DNA from: Acinetobacter colistiniresistens
GTDB taxonomy: Bacteria > Pseudomonadota > Gammaproteobacteria > Pseudomonadales > Moraxellaceae
DNA: 64,000 bases
Direction: 5' to 3'
Assembly: GCF_000413935.1 (NCBI RefSeq)
Contig: NZ_KE340378.1
Location: 28,617-92,616 of the forward strand
In this document: one piece after another, positions 46,217 to 55,913 of the stretch
Numbering within the stretch: position 1 is the stretch's first letter
Layout of the letters: each line of letters opens with the position of its first letter
Position numbers and translations under genes: made by a program
Notes under the pieces: model-generated
Database searches by the model: none
What the model was told of the DNA's origin: nothing
Seen by the model: the letters and a program-made list of their open reading frames with translations, nothing else

Positions 46217-49054
46217 TTAAACTGATTTCAACATCGGTTTCAAGAATCGACCTGTATGTGAAATTGCAACCTCAGCAATTTGCTCTGGTGTGCCCTCAGC
46301 AATAATCTGGCCACCACCCGAACCGCCTTCAGGACCTAAGTCAACGACCCAATCGGCAGTCTTGATCACATCCAGATTATGCTCAATCACCACAATGGTA
46401 TTGCCCTTATTGCGTAGCTCATACAGGATATCGAGCAACTTGGCGATATCATGGAAATGCAGACCTGTAGTCGGTTCATCCAGAATATACAAGGTTCGAC
46501 CGGTATCGCGCTTGGCCAATTCACGTGCCAGTTTCACCCGTTGCGCTTCACCACCAGAAAGGGTGGTTGCTGCTTGACCCAAACGGATATAACCCAGACC
46601 CACTTGGGTCAAGGTATCTAAACGACGATGAATCACAGGAATCGCACTAAAGAACTCCGCTGCATCTTCCACGGTCATTTCCAATACATCTGAAATGTTC
46701 TTGCCTTTATAACCGACTTCTAAGGTTTCACGGTTATAACGCTTGCCATGACAGGCATCACAAGGCACATACATATCTGGCAGGAAGTGCATCGCCACTT
46801 TGATCATACCGTCACCCTCACAGGCTTCACAGCGACCGCCTTTCACGTTAAACGAGAAACGGCCTGCACTATAACCACGTGCTTTGGCTTCAGGTGTCTG
46901 TGCGAATAACTCACGAATCGGCGTGAATAAACCGGTATAGGTGGCTGGATTGGAACGAGGGGTACGCCCAATTGGACTCTGGTCAATATCAACCACTTTA
47001 TCCAGATGCTGTAAGCCATCAATTGAATCAAACTTTTCCGCAGTCAATGTGGTTGCGCCATTCAGTTGAGTTGCAGCTAAAGGTAATAAGGTACGGTTAA
47101 TCAGCGTTGATTTACCTGAACCTGAAACCCCCGTCACACAGGTCATGATGCCAAGAGGAATGGTCAAGTCGACATTTTGTAAGTTATGTCCGCTTGCACC
47201 AGACAATTTGATCACTTCATCTGGACGAGGGGACAAGGTGCGTTGTTTCGGTACTTCAATCTTCAACTTACCTGAAAGATATTGACCTGTCAGTGAGTCG
47301 GCATGATTGGCCAACTCATCGTAGGTGCCTTCAGCAATCACGGCACCGCCATGAATCCCTGCACCTGGCCCGATATCAATAATATGGTCAGCGGCACGAA
47401 TTGCATCTTCATCATGTTCAACCACCAGCACGGTATTGCCCAAATCACGTAAACGAATCAGGGTTTGTAATAAGCGATCATTATCCCGTTGATGTAGACC
47501 AATCGATGGTTCATCCAGCACATACATCACGCCCATAAGACCTGCACCGATCTGTGACGCCAGACGAATACGTTGTGCTTCACCGCCAGAAAGAGTTTCG
47601 GCTGAACGTGCCAAGCTGAGATAATTTAGGCCAACGCTGACCAGAAAATGTAAGCGCTCACGGATCTCTTTAAAGATTTTATCGGCAATTTCACCTTTGG
47701 CTCCTTCAAGGTTCAGGTCTTGATAATAGTGTTCAGCATCGCCAATCGACATCTTGGTAATTTGGGCAATGGTCTTGTCTTTCACCCGAACATGGCGCGA
47801 AATTTCATTCAGACGTGAACCACCACAGGCATCACAGGCTGCATTCGACAGATACTGTGCCAAATCATCACGTACATAATTCGATTCGGTTTCACGATAG
47901 CGACGTTCCAGATGCGGCAAAATTCCTTCAAAGGCCTGCACCCGACTGTGTTTACGACCTCGTTCATCGATATAGCTCAGATCGATTTTCTCTTTGCCTG
48001 TGCCTTGCAGGAATTTCTTTTGCGTGTCTTTATCCAGCTGATTCCATGGTTGATCGAGGTCAATATTGAAATGATCTGCGACTTTTTGCAGCATGGTGTA
48101 GTAATACGGACGCTGTCTGTCCCAACCCCGAATTGCCCCTTGGCTGATCGAAACCTCTGGATTTGGAATCAGTTTGTCCGCACTGAAATGGCTACGGGTT
48201 CCCAAACCATCACACACTGGGCAGGCACCAAATGGATTGTTGAAGGAGAATAGGCGTGGCTCAAGTTCAGCCACAGCGCGGTCACATTCTGGGCAAGAGT
48301 GTTTAGCTGAGAATACGCGTTCAGGGTGTTCGCCATTCATCCAGGATAGAACCGCGATATCACCGCCTAAACGCAAGGCAGTTTCAAAGGATTCTGCGAT
48401 ACGGTTCCCCAGATCATCACGCACTTTAAAGCGATCCACCACCACTTCAATGGTGTGCTTTTTCTTTTTATCCAGTTCTGGTGGGGTATCGATATCAATG
48501 ATTTCACCATCGACACGGGCACGCACAAAGCCCTGACCTTGGAGCTGTTCAAACAGTTGGGTGTATTCACCTTTACGCTCACGTACCACAGGGGCGAGCA
48601 ACATCAGTGCAGTACCTTCTTCAAGACTTTTTACTGCATCGACCATTTCCGAAATGGTTTGTGCCACCATAGGGAGGTCATGTTCTGGGCAGTACGGCGT
48701 ACCCACGCGTGCATAGAGCAAACGCAAATAGTCATAAATTTCGGTAATGGTACCCACGGTCGAGCGAGGGTTGTGGCTGGTTGACTTTTGTTCAATCGCA
48801 ATTGCAGGAGATAAACCTTCAATCGAATCGACTTCTGGTTTTTCCATTTGTGACAGGAATTGACGTGCATAAGCCGAAAGCGATTCAACATAACGGCGTT
48901 GACCTTCGGCATATAAGGTATCAAAGGCCAAGGAGGATTTACCTGAGCCAGAAAGTCCCGTAATCACCACAAACTTGTCACGTGGAATATCGAGTGACAC
49001 ATTTTTTAAATTATGGGTACGTGCGCCTCGAATACGGATATGACTTTGACTCAT
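46217..49054 (-). CDS. uvrA: Excinuclease ABC subunit A
   Basis: A 945-residue nucleotide-excision-repair damage sensor. Two ABC ATPase modules are present: Walker [16 protein letters not shown] near residue 32 and [15 protein letters not shown] near 640. The signatures are [15 protein letters not shown] and [16 protein letters not shown]. Zinc-finger Cys clusters ([13 protein letters not shown]...CPVCDG and CEACEGDG...CDACHG) are intact. Length matches E. coli UvrA. It is transcribed alone; a probable promoter lies about 90 bp upstream. No LexA-type box is obvious, in keeping with the absence of LexA in Acinetobacter. Confidence 0.97.
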   Translation of the reverse strand: MSQSHIRIRGARTHNLKNVSLDIPRDKFVVITGLSGSGKSSLAFDTLYAEGQRRYVESLSAYARQFLSQMEKPEVDSIEGLSPAIAIEQKSTSHNPRSTVGTITEIYDYLRLLYARVGTPYCPEHDLPMVAQTISEMVDAVKSLEEGTALMLLAPVVRERKGEYTQLFEQLQGQGFVRARVDGEIIDIDTPPELDKKKKHTIEVVVDRFKVRDDLGNRIAESFETALRLGGDIAVLSWMNGEHPERVFSAKHSCPECDRAVAELEPRLFSFNNPFGACPVCDGLGTRSHFSADKLIPNPEVSISQGAIRGWDRQRPYYYTMLQKVADHFNIDLDQPWNQLDKDTQKKFLQGTGKEKIDLSYIDERGRKHSRVQAFEGILPHLERRYRETESNYVRDDLAQYLSNAACDACGGSRLNEISRHVRVKDKTIAQITKMSIGDAEHYYQDLNLEGAKGEIADKIFKEIRERLHFLVSVGLNYLSLARSAETLSGGEAQRIRLASQIGAGLMGVMYVLDEPSIGLHQRDNDRLLQTLIRLRDLGNTVLVVEHDEDAIRAADHIIDIGPGAGIHGGAVIAEGTYDELANHADSLTGQYLSGKLKIEVPKQRTLSPRPDEVIKLSGASGHNLQNVDLTIPLGIMTCVTGVSGSGKSTLINRTLLPLAATQLNGATTLTAEKFDSIDGLQHLDKVVDIDQSPIGRTPRSNPATYTGLFTPIRELFAQTPEAKARGYSAGRFSFNVKGGRCEACEGDGMIKVAMHFLPDMYVPCDACHGKRYNRETLEVGYKGKNISDVLEMTVEDAAEFFSAIPVIHRRLDTLTQVGLGYIRLGQAATTLSGGEAQRVKLARELAKRDTGRTLYILDEPTTGLHFHDIAKLLDILYELRNKGNTIVVIEHNLDVIKTADWVVDLGPEGGSGGGQIIAEGTPEQIAEVAISHTGRFLKPMLKSV

Positions 49055-49142
49055 AAATACATCTCAATAAGCTGAATATGAAAAATTAAGGTCTGTTGAT
49101 GCTTCTATCCAGCGTGTTGCTGAGAAGTTTCTCCAGACCTTC

Positions 49143-49170
49143 TATATAATAACGATTTAAAATTGTTCAA
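49143..49170 (-). promoter_or_regulatory. Candidate uvrA promoter
   Basis: On the minus strand, TTGAAC (49165-49170) and TATATA (49143-49148) are separated by 16 bp. Each box matches 4 of 6 consensus positions. Placement about 90 bp before the uvrA start is reasonable. Confidence 0.4.
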
Positions 49171-49319
49171 GCTGTAACAAAACGATTTTAAACGTCAGAT
49201 TGTGTCGGATTAATGATTTCAACACTGTTTTTAACATAAATTTTCATGTGAAATCACAGTTTATCTGTGAACGGTTTCAAGCATTGATTAAAAAATAAAG
49301 TGCTAAAATTGAGGGCTGC

Positions 49320-49892
49320 ATGTCAAAAAAATTGAAAATCTCCATAGTTGCGCTGCTTTTGCTGGTTGTGGCTTATGTTTATGCATTGCCTTATTTGACG
49401 ATTTATCAAATCCGTCAAGCTTTGAAAAATGAGGACACGACCGCTTTAGCCCATTATGTGGACTTTCCAAGTGTACGCCAGAATCTTAAAGATCAATTCA
49501 ATACAGCCTTATTAAAAAAATTCCCGGCAGATGAACGAGGTCGCGAAGGAGGCTTTGCTGCACTCGGTGCGATGTTAGCCTCATCCATGGTGGATAAAAT
49601 GGTCGATATGATGGTGAGCCCACAAGGGGTTTCGATGTTGTTGCAAGGCAAAAAGTTAAAAGAAGGTTTGCCTTACTCGGCACACTCTGAACCGCAACCT
49701 GTGCAGGCTGAGACCCAGAAACAGTCACCACAAGAACAGGTTAACTATCGGAGTCACTATCAGTCCTTGAATCAGTTTGTGGTGGAAATTCAACAGGCTG
49801 AACAGCGGTCGAAGATGAATGTGATCATGCAAAGACAGGGTTTGAGCTGGAAAGTCACACAAATCCAATTGCCTATGGAGCAATTGCAATAG
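49320..49892 (+). CDS. DUF2939 family protein
   Basis: A 190-residue protein with an N-terminal signal-anchor (KISIVALLLLVVAYVYALPYL) and the DUF2939 pattern: LTIYQIRQALKNEDTTALAHYVDFPSVRQNLKDQ. A Gln-rich low-complexity stretch at about residues 125-142 precedes a final beta-rich segment. Function of the family is unknown; the topology predicts a periplasmic domain. It is 265 bp from the divergent uvrA and 52 bp before the DUF1304 gene, so these two may be cotranscribed. Confidence 0.8.
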   Translation: MSKKLKISIVALLLLVVAYVYALPYLTIYQIRQALKNEDTTALAHYVDFPSVRQNLKDQFNTALLKKFPADERGREGGFAALGAMLASSMVDKMVDMMVSPQGVSMLLQGKKLKEGLPYSAHSEPQPVQAETQKQSPQEQVNYRSHYQSLNQFVVEIQQAEQRSKMNVIMQRQGLSWKVTQIQLPMEQLQ

Positions 49893-49944
49893 ATTGGTGA
49901 TAGATTGAAATATCGCACAAGCGTACAGATAAGGACAAATAAAA

Positions 49945-50298
49945 ATGTTAGGGAAGATACTGATTGGATTGCTTGGGGTATTACACGTTTATATTTTGGT
50001 GCTGGAAATGTTTTTGTGGGATAAGCCCTATGGTTTAAAAGCGTTTGGCAATAGTCTGGAAAAAGCACAACTCACCAAGGTTCTGGCACAAAATCAGGGG
50101 TTGTATAATGGCTTTCTGGCTGCTGGATTATTCTGGGCATTACTGGCACCCGCAGACTATGCCACGGCAATTGCCAATTTCTTTTTAGGCTGTGTGCTGA
50201 TCGCGGGTATATACGGCGGACTGACCGCAAGCAAAAAGATTATTTATATTCAGGCAATCCCTGCATTGCTGGCTTTAATTGTGGTGAATGTTTTTTAA
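49945..50298 (+). CDS. DUF1304 family membrane protein
   Basis: A 117-residue protein with four hydrophobic helices. Family features are GVLHVYILVLEMFLWDKPYGLKAFG at the N-terminus and NQGLYNGFLAAGLFWALLA in the middle; the final helix ends LALIVVNVF. No function is assigned to the family. AAGGAC lies upstream of the ATG. A good terminator follows. Confidence 0.85.
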   Translation: MLGKILIGLLGVLHVYILVLEMFLWDKPYGLKAFGNSLEKAQLTKVLAQNQGLYNGFLAAGLFWALLAPADYATAIANFFLGCVLIAGIYGGLTASKKIIYIQAIPALLALIVVNVF

Positions 50299-50396
50299 CC
50301 CAGCAATAAAAGTAGGCATTTGATCTGATTTATGCTTTAATGCGCCTAGTTTGAGATGAGCCTCATACAGTATATCGGACGATACGATATACGACT

Positions 50397-50420
50397 AAGC
50401 CCCTTAAGTGGGGCTTTTTT
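50397..50420 (+). terminator. Terminator after the DUF1304 gene
   Basis: AAGCCCC at 50397-50403 pairs with GGGGCTT at 50410-50416, with a T6 run. Just upstream is a second perfect 8-bp hairpin, GTATATCG (50370-50377) with CGATATAC (50385-50392). Confidence 0.85.
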
Positions 50421-50450
50421 ATGTCTAAAGAAAATGCACAAGGGTATGGT

Positions 50451-51125
50451 TTAGGCTGGATCAAGCCCCAACCATTGGCGTTGCTGATAAGCGCCGTCCC
50501 AGAACAACCATTCCAGTTTTGCCCCCATGGTATAGGCCGCATGCATTTTGGCTAAGGTATCTTCATCACAACGGGCAGCGACTTTATCTACAGTTGCAAT
50601 TACATTACGCACCGCCGTATTAAATTCTTTACCTGCGTAGGTATCGATCCATGCCTGATAAGGGTTGTTGGCAACCGACTGGCTGACGATATCTTTCCCT
50701 ACTTCTGCATAAATCCAGAAGCATGGCAATAAGGCTGCTAAAATCACCGGATAGCTTTCTGACCATGCGGTTGCCGTCAGAAAAGAGGTGTAATGATGAC
50801 ACGCCAGCGTCAGTGGTGTGTTTTCAAACTCGGTTTTGCTGACATCAAATTCCTGCATAAAATCATTGTGTAAACTGCGTTCTACAATAATGGCAATTTT
50901 AGCCGCTTCAGAAAATTGAATCACGTCATCAGCTGCATAGGCTTTTGCGGCGGCAACCGCAAGTGCTCGACCATAAGCCAATAAGTAGTGTGCATCCTGA
51001 ATTACATAATGACAGAAAACGTCGCGCTCCAATGTGCCTGCCGCCAGTTCCTGATTAAACGGCAGGGCCAATATTTTTTGATATAAGTCTTGATTGCGTT
51101 GCCAAACATCTTGAGAAAACGTCAT
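50451..51125 (-). CDS. tenA: TenA-family aminopyrimidine aminohydrolase (thiaminase II)
   Basis: A 224-residue all-helical enzyme that hydrolyses aminopyrimidine breakdown products of thiamine for salvage. LPFNQELAAGTLERDVFCHYVIQDAHYL, the active-site Cys in AALLPCFWIYAEVG, and KLEWLFWDGAYQ with the catalytic Glu are present. The start is ATG 51125 (MTFSQDVWQRN); 58 further in-frame codons upstream have no TenA similarity and overlap the divergent promoter. No TPP riboswitch is visible upstream, and it is not in a thiamine operon. Confidence 0.9.
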   Translation of the reverse strand: MTFSQDVWQRNQDLYQKILALPFNQELAAGTLERDVFCHYVIQDAHYLLAYGRALAVAAAKAYAADDVIQFSEAAKIAIIVERSLHNDFMQEFDVSKTEFENTPLTLACHHYTSFLTATAWSESYPVILAALLPCFWIYAEVGKDIVSQSVANNPYQAWIDTYAGKEFNTAVRNVIATVDKVAARCDEDTLAKMHAAYTMGAKLEWLFWDGAYQQRQWLGLDPA

Positions 51126-51297
51126 GGATTTGAACCTGTTAAAACGCGAAAAAATTAATCTTGCTGAACTATAACAGAGTCTGATTCGGATATTTTTTTC
51201 TTCAAAACAAGTGCAACAATCTTTTCTAACTTTTACTGAAAACTCGCCTACAATAGACACATTTTTATAACTCGACGATTTGAATAAAAGGCTGCTC

Positions 51298-52380
51298 ATG
51301 AAGCATTTTCGTTTTTCAATTTTCTTTACGGTAGTGTGCTTGGCACTATCTGCTTACTGGGGCTATACGCACGGCCCTGAAGCGGGTGTTGCGACCATGT
51401 TAAAGGCATTGACCATTACTGCAATTTTGGCAGTTATGGAAGTTTCTTTATCTTTTGATAATGCCGTGGTCAATGCATCTGTACTTCGTGGTTGGGATCA
51501 TTTCTGGAAAATGATTTTCTTAACCGTTGGGATTCTGGTTGCTGTATTTGGTATGCGCTTAATCTTCCCTGTGGTGATTGTTGCCGTGACCGCTGATATG
51601 GGCATGATTGAAGTGGCCAAATTGGCTCTCAATGATCCGAAGACCTATTCTGAACGCTTAATGGCACACCATGCTGAAATTGCAGCATTTGGTGGAACTT
51701 TCCTGTTGCTGGTTTTCCTGAATTTCTTTTTTGATGATGGTAAGGAAACGCACTGGTTCAAGTGGCTAGAAGCGAAACTGGCGCATTTGGCCAGTGTGCC
51801 AGCGATGTCGGTTTTCCTTGCCTTGATTGCGATGATTATCATGGCGGCCAATGTAGATGAATCTGCCCGTTTGGCGGTGACCATGGCGGGGATTTGGGGC
51901 ATTGTGGTGTATATCGGGGTGCAGGTCTTGAGCCATTTATTGGGTGGAGAACCTGAGATTGATGAAGACGGCAATGCGGTGACGCATGACTCAAGCGGTG
52001 CAGCTTCGGGTGTGGTGAAAGCAGGTTTTGGTGGCTTCCTTTATCTTGAAGTACTGGATGCATCGTTCAGTTTTGATGGCGTGATTGGTGCCTTTGCGAT
52101 TACCAGTGATGTCGTGATCATCATGCTCGGTTTGGCAATTGGTGCGATCTTTGTCCGTTCGATGACCATTTATTTGGTGGAGAAAGGTACATTGGATGCC
52201 TATATCTACCTAGAGCATGGCGCACACTATGCGATTGGTGCCTTGGCATTTATCATGATCGCCAGCGGTACCGGCTTACATGTCCCTGAAATTGTGACAG
52301 GTCTGATTGGTGTGGCCTTTATTGTCTGGGCGGTGATTGCCTCGATTCAATATAGCAAGCGGGAACAGCAAGCCTCTTAA
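51298..52380 (+). CDS. DUF475 (TerC-superfamily) integral membrane protein
   Basis: A 360-residue protein with about nine membrane helices. It carries the two acidic TerC-like motifs EVSLSFDNAVVNASVL and EVLDASFSFDGVIGAFA, which in relatives bind divalent cations. I start at ATG 51298 with AAAGG 6 bp upstream rather than the TTG at 51280. Function is not established; TerC/DUF475 relatives are linked to metal-ion export and tellurite phenotypes. It is divergent from tenA and followed by a strong terminator. Confidence 0.85.
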   Translation: MKHFRFSIFFTVVCLALSAYWGYTHGPEAGVATMLKALTITAILAVMEVSLSFDNAVVNASVLRGWDHFWKMIFLTVGILVAVFGMRLIFPVVIVAVTADMGMIEVAKLALNDPKTYSERLMAHHAEIAAFGGTFLLLVFLNFFFDDGKETHWFKWLEAKLAHLASVPAMSVFLALIAMIIMAANVDESARLAVTMAGIWGIVVYIGVQVLSHLLGGEPEIDEDGNAVTHDSSGAASGVVKAGFGGFLYLEVLDASFSFDGVIGAFAITSDVVIIMLGLAIGAIFVRSMTIYLVEKGTLDAYIYLEHGAHYAIGALAFIMIASGTGLHVPEIVTGLIGVAFIVWAVIASIQYSKREQQAS

Positions 52381-52408
52381 GCTTGTTTTCAGCTTGGTCA
52401 GCTATTTT

Positions 52409-52443
52409 AAATAAAGGAGCGATAGTCGCTCCTTTATTTTTTC
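52409..52443 (+). terminator. Terminator after the DUF475 gene
   Basis: AAATAAAGGAGCGA at 52409-52422 pairs with TCGCTCCTTTATTT at 52426-52439 around a TAG loop and runs into T residues. Confidence 0.92.
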
Positions 52444-52536
52444 TCTGCAGAAAGATTGTGTTTTTCATAATCTCTTACAACCTTTGTAGGCGAATGGCTT
52501 ATAATTCGCTGAGCCAGTTATAGTGTCTTATCAACA

Positions 52537-53898
52537 ATGAATGCTTTAGAACGTCGTTCAACCTTTGCCTTAAGTAGCATTTTTGCCTTACGCATGTTGG
52601 GCCTGTTCATGATTATTCCTGTGTTTTCAGTCGCAGGACAATCTTACCAATATGCTACGCCCGCCTTGATTGGTCTCGCTGTTGGGGTTTATGGCTTAAC
52701 TCAGGCGATTTTACAGATCCCCTTTAGTTTGTTGGCTGATCGTTTTAGCCGTAAGCCGTTGGTGGTGCTTGGCTTATTGTTATTCGCCATTGGCGGTGCA
52801 ATCGCAGGCTTATCCGACACCATTTATGGCGTGATTATTGGTCGTGCCATTGCTGGTGCCGGCGCGGTCTCTGCCGTGGTGATGGCATTACTGGCCGATG
52901 TCACTCGTGAAGAACAGCGTACCAAAGCCATGGCGGCGATGGGTATGAGTATTGGTTTATCCTTTGTTGTCGCTTTTAGTTTAGGGCCATGGCTCACCAG
53001 TCTGGTCGGTATTTCTGGCTTATTCTTTGTCACCACCATTATGGGTTTGGCTGCGATTTTGATGTTGCTTCTGGTGCCCAAAGTCACGCGACATCACCGC
53101 AATTATCAACAAGGCTATTTGACCCAACTCAAACAAGTGATTCAAATGGGTGAGTTGAACCGACTGCATGTGTCGGTATTTGCCTTGCATTTACTCCTCA
53201 CGGCGATGTTTATCTATGTGCCCTCGCAGTTGATTGAGTATGCGCAAATTCCATTGGCAAAGCATGGTTTAGTCTATTTACCGCTGTTGGTGATCAGTCT
53301 GTTTTTTGCCTTTCCAAGTATTATCATTGCGGAAAAATATCGCAAAATGCGCGGCATTTTTCTCACTGCAATCGCGGGGATTATTGGCGGGTTGCTGATT
53401 CTGATTTTTGGCTATGAGTCTAAATATGTATTGCTGGCAGGACTGGGTTTATTCTTTATTGCTTTTAATGTGATGGAGGCGTTATTGCCTTCGTGGCTGT
53501 CTAAAGCCGCACCGATTCAATCTAAAGCCACGGCAATGGGCGTCAATGCCAGTAGCCAGTTTTTAGGGGCTTTCTTTGGTGGTACTTTGGGTGGACAGCT
53601 TTTGATGTTACAGAATACTGCGCTCGGGTGGAGTGTGCTGACGGGGATTGCTATAATATGGCTGCTGATTAGTTTTGGTCTGGCTCAGCCAAGATATTTA
53701 TCTTCCATTGTATTGCCTTTACCTCAGGCAATACAAACAGATGAATGGACTTCAAAACTGTTGGCAATTCGTGGTATTGAAGAAGTCGTGGTGATGCCTG
53801 AACAGCAAGTTGCGTATATTAAAGTCGATAAACAGAGCATTGATGATACTGGGCGACAAGATTTAACGCACTTGATTGGCAAAGAGGTAGCCATTTAA
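52537..53898 (+). CDS. MFS transporter with C-terminal YAM domain, YajR-like
   Basis: A 453-residue 12-helix major-facilitator transporter. MFS motif A appears as LADRFSRKPLVVLGL between helices 2 and 3. After the last helix a soluble ferredoxin-like domain (LLAIRGIEEVVVMPEQQVAYIKVDKQSIDD) corresponds to the YAM domain of E. coli YajR, and total length matches YajR (about 454). Substrate is unknown; a drug-proton antiport role is only suggested by family. ssb follows after 51 bp, likely with its own promoter. Confidence 0.88.
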   Translation: MNALERRSTFALSSIFALRMLGLFMIIPVFSVAGQSYQYATPALIGLAVGVYGLTQAILQIPFSLLADRFSRKPLVVLGLLLFAIGGAIAGLSDTIYGVIIGRAIAGAGAVSAVVMALLADVTREEQRTKAMAAMGMSIGLSFVVAFSLGPWLTSLVGISGLFFVTTIMGLAAILMLLLVPKVTRHHRNYQQGYLTQLKQVIQMGELNRLHVSVFALHLLLTAMFIYVPSQLIEYAQIPLAKHGLVYLPLLVISLFFAFPSIIIAEKYRKMRGIFLTAIAGIIGGLLILIFGYESKYVLLAGLGLFFIAFNVMEALLPSWLSKAAPIQSKATAMGVNASSQFLGAFFGGTLGGQLLMLQNTALGWSVLTGIAIIWLLISFGLAQPRYLSSIVLPLPQAIQTDEWTSKLLAIRGIEEVVVMPEQQVAYIKVDKQSIDDTGRQDLTHLIGKEVAI

Positions 53899-53949
53899 TC
53901 ATAACTCTTATAAAGTAAAACATAGAAATATATAGGATGAAGACAGCTA

Positions 53950-54531
53950 ATGCGTGGTGTGAATAAAGTTATTTTAGTCGGTACTTTAGGTAAAGATCCA
54001 GAAACGAAAACCTTTCCAAATGGTGGATCATTGACTCAATTCTCGATTGCAACCAGTGAATCGTGGATGGATAAAAGTACGGGTGAGCGTAAAGAGCAAA
54101 CAGAATGGCACCGTATCGTGTTGCACAACCGTTTAGGTGAAATTGCGCAACAATATCTGCGTAAAGGTTCAAAAGTGTATATCGAAGGTTCATTGCGTAC
54201 CCGTCAATGGACAGACCAAAATGGTCAAGAGCGTTACAGCACTGAAATCCGTGGTGATCAAATGCAAATGCTCGATAGCCGTCAACAAGGTGAGCAGAGC
54301 GGTGGTGACTTTAATCAGCCCCGTTTTAACAACAATAATAACCAAGGTGGTGGTTACCAAAATACGGGCTATAACAATAACAACAACCAAGGTGGTTATG
54401 GTCAAGCTGGTGGCAATCAAGGCAATTATGCAGGTAGCCCTCAAGCAGGTAATGGTTTTAATTCACCAAAAGCAGCACCGCAACCGGCTGCAGCAGCACC
54501 TGCGGATTTAGACGACGATTTACCGTTCTGA
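53950..54531 (+). CDS. ssb: Single-stranded DNA-binding protein
   Basis: A 193-residue protein: an N-terminal OB fold ([50 protein letters not shown]), a Gly/Asn/Gln-rich disordered linker with several NNNNQGG repeats, and the conserved acidic tip DLDDDLPF that recruits repair and replication partners. It marks the last core gene; the DNA changes character just after its stop, suggesting the island is inserted here. A hairpin at 54598-54637 would terminate it. Confidence 0.96.
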   Translation: MRGVNKVILVGTLGKDPETKTFPNGGSLTQFSIATSESWMDKSTGERKEQTEWHRIVLHNRLGEIAQQYLRKGSKVYIEGSLRTRQWTDQNGQERYSTEIRGDQMQMLDSRQQGEQSGGDFNQPRFNNNNNQGGGYQNTGYNNNNNQGGYGQAGGNQGNYAGSPQAGNGFNSPKAAPQPAAAAPADLDDDLPF

Positions 54532-54597
54532 CACACCCTAGAGACTATGTTTTGTAAAGTTTATTAAATTATTCTTTATTAGTAGTTAGTTACAAAT

Positions 54598-54637
54598 AAA
54601 ATTTACAGATACTAGAAATGGTTCTGTAAATTTTTTT
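54598..54637 (+). terminator. Terminator-like hairpin between ssb and the island recombinases
   Basis: AAAATTTACAGA at 54598-54609 pairs perfectly with TCTGTAAATTTT at 54623-54634 around a 13-nt loop, and T7 follows. It should terminate ssb. As it lies at the inferred core-island junction, it could also be part of a recombination site. Confidence 0.75.
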
Positions 54638-54686
54638 ACTTATATATTATGATATTTGATACTGAGATATTTTGTTAAATTTAACC

Positions 54687-55913
54687 ATGATGTCTGTTAA
54701 AAGATTTGTAATGAGTAGTGGTGAGCGATTCGCTGTTCTTTTGAATAGTGATGGTGTTCCTATGACTTATCCAAATTTATATACGATCATTCATTTAAGA
54801 AATCGTGGTCAATCAATCAATACAATTTCAGCTATTTTGGAAGATATTAAGTTGCTCTTTCAGTTGTTGGATAAGTTAGGAATTGACTTGGAACAAAGGA
54901 TAAAAAGTAAAGATTTTTTAAAACTAAACGAAATAGAAGCCATAGTAAATTTAACCAGTTTCAATCGCAGTCGATTAGGTGGGGCAGATTCAAAAACAAA
55001 GATCATAAGTTTTCCAAAAAGTAATAATAAAGAGCGATCTAGAGCAAAATTGGTTGTTACTCAGGACTATGTATCTAAACAATTAATATATAGGCGGTTA
55101 ACTAATTTTGCTGAATATATTGGATGGTTTGAGACGCATCTTCATTCATCAGCAATAACAAGTACAAAACGTTTGTTAAAATCTCGTAGACCTCGTAAGT
55201 TCATGGATATTCAGTCTGAATACAAATCTTTTGATAGTAATCAATTAAATAAAATTCTCAAGGCGGTTGATCCTGATAATCAGAATCGTATCTGGACATC
55301 AGATTATCTTACTTATAGAAATGAGCTAATTATCTATTTGTTTTTATATCTTGGATGTCGTAAAGGTGAATTATTAAATTTAAAGATTACAGATATAACC
55401 CCCTCTCAAGGTGTTACATCATATCTTACTATTAAGCGTAATCCTCATGATGAACGTGATTCTAGGCTATATCAACCTTTGGTTAAAACCAGAAGTCGAT
55501 CAATTGCAGTCAATCAAAATCTGAAGAGAAAATTAGAAACTTATATTTTAAATTATAGGTCAACAGTACCTAATGCAGAGCTAACAGACTTTTTGATTTT
55601 ATCAAATAAAGGCCAGCCTTTATCAATCAATGCTTTAGATAAAATATTTTATGAAATTTCTAAAGTTGTTTTATTCAATGTACATGCTCATGCATTTAGA
55701 CATACTTGGAATGATAAATTTTCTGAGAAGTCACAAATCCTAGTGGAAAAAGGCAAAACCACAGAATCACAAGTTGAAAATGATCGTGCATATCTGATGG
55801 GATGGATACCTAACTCACAAAGTGCAAGAAGATATTCAAGACGTGCAGAGAATAAGCGTGCTGTAGAGATTTATTTAAGTATCCAAGAAAAATTTGAGGA
55901 TGAAAATGAATAA
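54687..55913 (+). CDS. Island tyrosine recombinase 1
   Basis: About 408 residues. An N-terminal SAM-like DNA-binding region (ILEDIKLLFQLLDKLGIDL) precedes a C-terminal integrase domain. Numbering from the ATG at 54690, catalytic residues are Arg224 (YLGCRKGELLNLK), a possible Lys266, His334-x-x-Arg337 (HAHAFRHTW), Trp372 replacing the second His, and Tyr382 (SARRYSRRA). All key residues are present, so it should be active. The start is ATG 54687 or 54690; no clear Shine-Dalgarno is seen. It overlaps the next gene by 8 bp. Order and size are compatible with TnpA of Tn554-like or GmtY of GMT modules, which I cannot verify. Confidence 0.85.
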   Translation: MMSVKRFVMSSGERFAVLLNSDGVPMTYPNLYTIIHLRNRGQSINTISAILEDIKLLFQLLDKLGIDLEQRIKSKDFLKLNEIEAIVNLTSFNRSRLGGADSKTKIISFPKSNNKERSRAKLVVTQDYVSKQLIYRRLTNFAEYIGWFETHLHSSAITSTKRLLKSRRPRKFMDIQSEYKSFDSNQLNKILKAVDPDNQNRIWTSDYLTYRNELIIYLFLYLGCRKGELLNLKITDITPSQGVTSYLTIKRNPHDERDSRLYQPLVKTRSRSIAVNQNLKRKLETYILNYRSTVPNAELTDFLILSNKGQPLSINALDKIFYEISKVVLFNVHAHAFRHTWNDKFSEKSQILVEKGKTTESQVENDRAYLMGWIPNSQSARRYSRRAENKRAVEIYLSIQEKFEDENE